This document shows positions 4,224 through 7,433 of a stretch of 7,433 bases of DNA, piece after piece. Source of the stretch: Candidatus Sulfotelmatobacter sp. (lineage in GTDB: Bacteria > Acidobacteriota > Terriglobia > Terriglobales > SbA1). The notes under the pieces are model-generated. The model saw nothing but the letters and a program-made list of their open reading frames with translations, did no database searches and had not been told where the DNA came from. The DNA lies in NCBI GenBank assembly GCA_030151135.1, contig JASLEQ010000518.1, positions 1-7,433 of the forward strand, given 5' to 3'. How positions within the stretch are numbered: the first letter of the stretch is position 1; each line of letters opens with the position of its first letter. The translations under genes were made by a program, and so were the position numbers.

Positions 4224-6260
4224 ATGCGAAAACGAATCTCTTCCATCCCCTTCCTCGCTCTGGCATGTCTGTTTGCTTTTGCACAGCAACCGGCGAATAC
4301 CGATCAGGGCACTGTCGAACAAGGAAGCTTTACGCTCCACAAATTCGAACAAGCCATCGGCCAAGAGACCTACGAGATCCACCGTGAGGGCGATTTGATC
4401 GCGGCCAAGATCGATTTCAAGTTCACCGACCGCGGCTCTGAAGTTCCGCTCTCCACGACGTTTCGCGCGTCCCCGGATCTGACTCCACAATCCTTCGAAA
4501 TCAAGGGACGGACCGCTCGTCCGGTTTCGATTGACGAGTCCATCACGGTCGGAAACGACAAAGTCCATATACGGTCGCGCGAGAATCAGTCTGACAGAAC
4601 AGCGCCTGCCGGGCCCTACTTCACCATTGCGGGTTATGCCCCAGCGACCATGCAGATGTTGATGGTTCGGTACTGGGCCGGCCATGGATCTCCGGCAACG
4701 CTCTCCACATTGCCCACCGGCTCGGTGAAAATTGAACCGCGTGGTCAAGACACGTTTCATGTCGGCACCTCAAATGAAACGCTCAATCGCTACACGGTGG
4801 AAGGCTTGATCTGGGGAAGAGAGACTCTCTGGTTCGACTCTGACCGCCGCCTCGTTGCCGAAATCAGCACTGACGCGGAATTCGATCACTTCGAAGCCAT
4901 TCGCGATGGATACGAAAGTGCGCTCGGTGACTTCGTGGCGCGCGCCGGTTCCGACAACATGGCCGCTCTTGTTGAGATCTCGAAGGAGATTCCCGGAAGC
5001 CATAGCTCAACTCTCGCGATCGTTGGAGCGACTTTGATCGATGGAAGAGGCGGCGATCCCCTCAGAGATTCAGCCGTACTGGTTCACGATGGCCGCATTG
5101 TTGCCGTGGGACCTCGCTCCAAAATCAAGATCCCGAAGGATGCCAACGTAATTGACGCCAAAGGAAAGTTCCTTCTACCCGGTTTGTGGGACATGCACGC
5201 GCACTTCGAGCAGGTCGAGTGGGGGCCAATCTATCTCGCTGCCGGCGTCACCACGGTCCGCGATTGCGGCAATGAATTCGAATTCATCAATGCGGTCCGC
5301 GATGCCGTCGCTCAGAACCGCGGACTTGGCCCGCGACTGCTGCTTGCGGGCGTTGTCGACGGCACTGGGCCAATGGCGCTGGGCGTCGAACGCGTCGACA
5401 CACCGGAACAGGCCCGAGCGTGGGTGGATCGATATCATGACGCCCATTTTCAACAAATGAAGATTTACAGCTCGGTCAAGCTGGAACAAGTGAAGGCGGT
5501 TGCCGATGAAGCGCATCGCCTGGGCATGACCGTGACCGGCCACGTTCCCGAGGGCTTGAATGCCTATCAGGTCATCGAGGCCGGGCAGGACCAGATTAAC
5601 CACATCCACTACATCGTCGATATCATGCACGCGCCGTTCCCGAAGGACATGAGTCGTATCGATCGCATGAAGACTATCGCGGCGATCGATCTCCATTCGC
5701 CCGAAGCGCAGAAGGCGCTCTCATTTTTGAAGGACCATCACACGGTCGTCGATCCCACTATGGCGCTTTTTGAACTCTTTGGCGCGACTACCGCCAAGCC
5801 TCCAGCAAGCTTTGAGCCCGGCATCGAAAAAATTCCGGCCGAGCTTGCGCAACCCCTGACTGACGTCGAACCGCCGTCGGAGCGGTCTGACATTAGCCAA
5901 AAGGTATTCGCCAAGGAAATCGAAGTAGTTGGAGCGCTACATCGCGCAGGCATTCCAATTGTTGCCGGAACAGATCAGTCTGTGCCCGGACACAGCCTGC
6001 ATCGAGAACTGGAACTTTATGTCCAGGCGGGATTCACGCCCATGGAAGCAATTCAGGCCGCAACGATTGTTCCCGCGCGGGCGATGGGCGTCGCAAAAGA
6101 ATCTGGCACGGTAGAGAAAGGCAAGCGCGGTGACCTGATCCTGCTGACCGCGGATCCACTGGCGGACATCCACAATACGCGTGCTGTCGAGTACGTGGTC
6201 ACTAACGGGACGATGTATCACACTGCAGAGCTATGGCAGAGCGTTGGATTCAAACCATAG
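4224..6260 (+). CDS. Secreted metal-dependent amidohydrolase with an extra N-terminal domain
   Basis: The 678-residue product begins with a Sec signal peptide (MRKRISSIPFLALACLFAFA, likely cleavage A20/Q21 after AFA). Residues about 25-255 form a domain I cannot name. It is rich in alternating beta-like segments (FTLHKFEQAIGQETYEI, DLIAAKIDFKF, ETLWFDSDRRLVAEIS), reminiscent of DUF3108-type beta-barrel modules. From about 263 an amidohydrolase (Amidohydro_1) fold follows: VGATLIDGRGGDPL, PGLWDMHAHFE with H325 and H327, FQQMKIYS with K413 as candidate carboxylated lysine, TGHVPEG with H440, NHIHY with H460, and AGTDQS with D584. The end has GTVEKGKRGDLILLTADPL. It resembles the imidazolonepropionase-like/Xaa-Pro dipeptidase branch, so a periplasmic or exported amide- or peptide-hydrolysing enzyme is likely, substrate unknown. 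AGGA at 4210 serves the ATG. An AlaCys in the signal region is not a good lipobox. Confidence 0.9.
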   Translation: MRKRISSIPFLALACLFAFAQQPANTDQGTVEQGSFTLHKFEQAIGQETYEIHREGDLIAAKIDFKFTDRGSEVPLSTTFRASPDLTPQSFEIKGRTARPVSIDESITVGNDKVHIRSRENQSDRTAPAGPYFTIAGYAPATMQMLMVRYWAGHGSPATLSTLPTGSVKIEPRGQDTFHVGTSNETLNRYTVEGLIWGRETLWFDSDRRLVAEISTDAEFDHFEAIRDGYESALGDFVARAGSDNMAALVEISKEIPGSHSSTLAIVGATLIDGRGGDPLRDSAVLVHDGRIVAVGPRSKIKIPKDANVIDAKGKFLLPGLWDMHAHFEQVEWGPIYLAAGVTTVRDCGNEFEFINAVRDAVAQNRGLGPRLLLAGVVDGTGPMALGVERVDTPEQARAWVDRYHDAHFQQMKIYSSVKLEQVKAVADEAHRLGMTVTGHVPEGLNAYQVIEAGQDQINHIHYIVDIMHAPFPKDMSRIDRMKTIAAIDLHSPEAQKALSFLKDHHTVVDPTMALFELFGATTAKPPASFEPGIEKIPAELAQPLTDVEPPSERSDISQKVFAKEIEVVGALHRAGIPIVAGTDQSVPGHSLHRELELYVQAGFTPMEAIQAATIVPARAMGVAKESGTVEKGKRGDLILLTADPLADIHNTRAVEYVVTNGTMYHTAELWQSVGFKP

Positions 6261-6383
6261 TCAGGAGCGCCGTCGGAGCGGCGGATGTGAAAGACCGCAT
6301 GCAGGGGCAGGCAAACTTGCAGGTGAGGGCTAATTCAGTAGAGCACGCCACTCGGGCGCTTTCTCTATGCTAGTCTGCCTTTC
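6261..6383. other. Intergenic region before the aminotransferase
   Basis: It contains a weak stem CGCCG-TCGGAG-CGGCG (6269-6284) without a T-tract, so no terminator can be claimed. TATGCT at 6366-6371 is a 4/6 match to a -10 box, 12 nt before the aminotransferase ATG, but has no -35. If real, it would give a nearly leaderless mRNA. I recognise nothing else. Confidence 0.3.
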
Positions 6384-7433
6384 ATGTTGAAACGCGTCTC
6401 CATTACTCGAAAGAAGAGCGCAAAAGTGATCACACAACGCCGGAATTTCTCGACCGGGCGTGTTCCCGCCAAACAGTTCCTCAGCGACAAAGTTTCTTAT
6501 TTCACCGAATCAGTGATTCGGGAAATGACGCGGCAGGCGATGCTTTATGGCGCCGTGAACCTTGCTCAAGGCTTTCCGGATTTCCCCGCACCTGCCGGAA
6601 TCAAGCACGCCGCCCAGCAGGCAGTGGCCGCGGACGTGAATCAATACGCCATCACCTGGGGCGCAAAAAGCCTTCGCAATGCCATCGCGCGGCAGATGGG
6701 AGTCTGGCAAGGGATCGAGGTCGATCCTGAAAAAGAGATCACCGTCTGCTGCGGATCCACCGAAGCAATGATCTCCACCCTCCTCGCGGTGTGTAACACC
6801 GGAGACGAGGTCGTGATCTTCGAGCCCTTTTACGAAAACTACGGGCCTGATTCAGTGTTGAGCGGCGCCAAGCCGAAATTCGTGAAGCTGCGCCCACCGA
6901 AAGATGAGTCTGGCGAATGGACCTTTGACGAGAAGGAATTGCGGCGCGCGTTCGACAAGCACACCAAAGCAATCATCGTTAATACCCCGAATAATCCCAC
7001 GGGCAAAGTCTTTACGCGGGAAGAACTCGAGCTGATCCGCGATCTGTGCGTGAAATTCGATGTTCTGGCCATCACCGACGAAATTTATGAGCACATCATC
7101 TACGACGGCACCGAGCACATCTCAATGGTGTCGCTCGACGGCATGCGCGACCGCACTGTCACGATTAATGGCATGTCGAAGACCTACAGCGTGACCGGAT
7201 GGCGAGTGGGATGGGCGGTTGCACCCGAGAAGATCACGAATGCGATTCGGAAAGTTCACGACTTTCTAACGGTTGGCGCGCCCGCGCCTTTACAGGAAGC
7301 CGGAGCCGCCGCGCTCCGCCTTCCGCCCGAATATTACTCGAGGCTTGCGGAAGGATACCGCAAGCGCCGGGACCATCTGATGCCCGCTCTTCGTTTGGCC
7401 GGTTTCAAATGCTTCCGTCCCCGCGGTGCCTAT
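6384..7433 (+). CDS. PLP-dependent class I/II aminotransferase (3' end cut by window)
   Basis: A fold-type I PLP enzyme that moves an amino group between an amino acid and a 2-oxo acid in the cytoplasm. The frame is open for 350 codons to the right edge. Hallmarks in order: VNLAQGFPDFPAP (58-70), QYAITWGAKSLRNAIA (87-102), CCGSTEAM (122-129), FEPFYENYGP (146-155), IIVNTPNNPTGKVF (197-210) with N204, ITDEIYEHIIYDG (230-242) with D232 and Y235, and NGMSKTYSVTGWRVGW (262-277), where K266 forms the Schiff base and R274 binds phosphate. The QGFPDF start and overall pattern resemble kynurenine/methionine aminotransferases (YbdL-like), but the substrate cannot be read from this. The start is uncertain. 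ATG at 6384 has no Shine-Dalgarno and gives a basic leader, while GTG at 6426 follows a purine-rich stretch and removes 14 residues. The C terminus, with the substrate-binding arginine region, lies outside the window. Confidence 0.93.
   Translation, partial: MLKRVSITRKKSAKVITQRRNFSTGRVPAKQFLSDKVSYFTESVIREMTRQAMLYGAVNLAQGFPDFPAPAGIKHAAQQAVAADVNQYAITWGAKSLRNAIARQMGVWQGIEVDPEKEITVCCGSTEAMISTLLAVCNTGDEVVIFEPFYENYGPDSVLSGAKPKFVKLRPPKDESGEWTFDEKELRRAFDKHTKAIIVNTPNNPTGKVFTREELELIRDLCVKFDVLAITDEIYEHIIYDGTEHISMVSLDGMRDRTVTINGMSKTYSVTGWRVGWAVAPEKITNAIRKVHDFLTVGAPAPLQEAGAAALRLPPEYYSRLAEGYRKRRDHLMPALRLAGFKCFRPRGAY

Noticed and set aside
4059..4760. Minus-strand 233-codon frame opposite the amidohydrolase start
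   Set aside because: Arg/Gly-rich antisense product over a gene with a signal peptide, ribosome site and promoter on the other strand.
6261..6383. Rho-independent terminator after the amidohydrolase gene
   Set aside because: Only a 5-bp stem with no following T-tract on the plus strand.

Overview
The window reads as a chromosomal segment of a GC-moderate soil-type bacterium, most likely an Acidobacteriota (Terriglobia/Koribacter-like). This is an inference from the protein style, from a PheT with no internal tRNA-binding domain, from the DUF2277 gene, and from short degenerate repeat arrays of a kind I associate with that phylum. No search was run.

Left part (1-3690), all on the minus strand: a translation operon read right to left as infC - rpmI - rplT - pheS - small uncharacterised gene - pheT. 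It supplies initiation factor IF-3, ribosomal proteins L35 and L20, and both subunits of phenylalanyl-tRNA synthetase. pheT runs off the left edge, so only its first 132 codons are visible. An extended -10 promoter (TGCTATAAT) lies just upstream of infC. infC appears to start at a non-canonical AUC codon behind a strong Shine-Dalgarno. The small gene between pheS and pheT carries a one-base frameshift at a run of six A (plus strand).

The operon gaps are unusually decorated. Degenerate 7-nt tandem arrays (consensus about GCTGAAA) sit in the rpmI-infC, pheS-rplT, small gene-pheS and pheT-small gene gaps. A fifth array lies in frame inside pheT. The rplT-rpmI gap holds an 8-nt array instead (about GTGATTGA), and an 81-bp imperfect palindrome precedes pheS.

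Right part (3691-7433), plus strand: a short divergent intergenic region, a DUF2277 gene, a secreted metal-dependent amidohydrolase with an extra N-terminal domain, and a class I/II PLP aminotransferase truncated by the right edge. A palindrome overlaps the likely -10 box of the amidohydrolase gene. These three genes are co-directional but show no obvious shared pathway.

I see no phage, transposase, CRISPR, tRNA or rRNA. The most novel material is the repeat family threaded through an essential operon, including inside a coding sequence, and the AUC start of infC.
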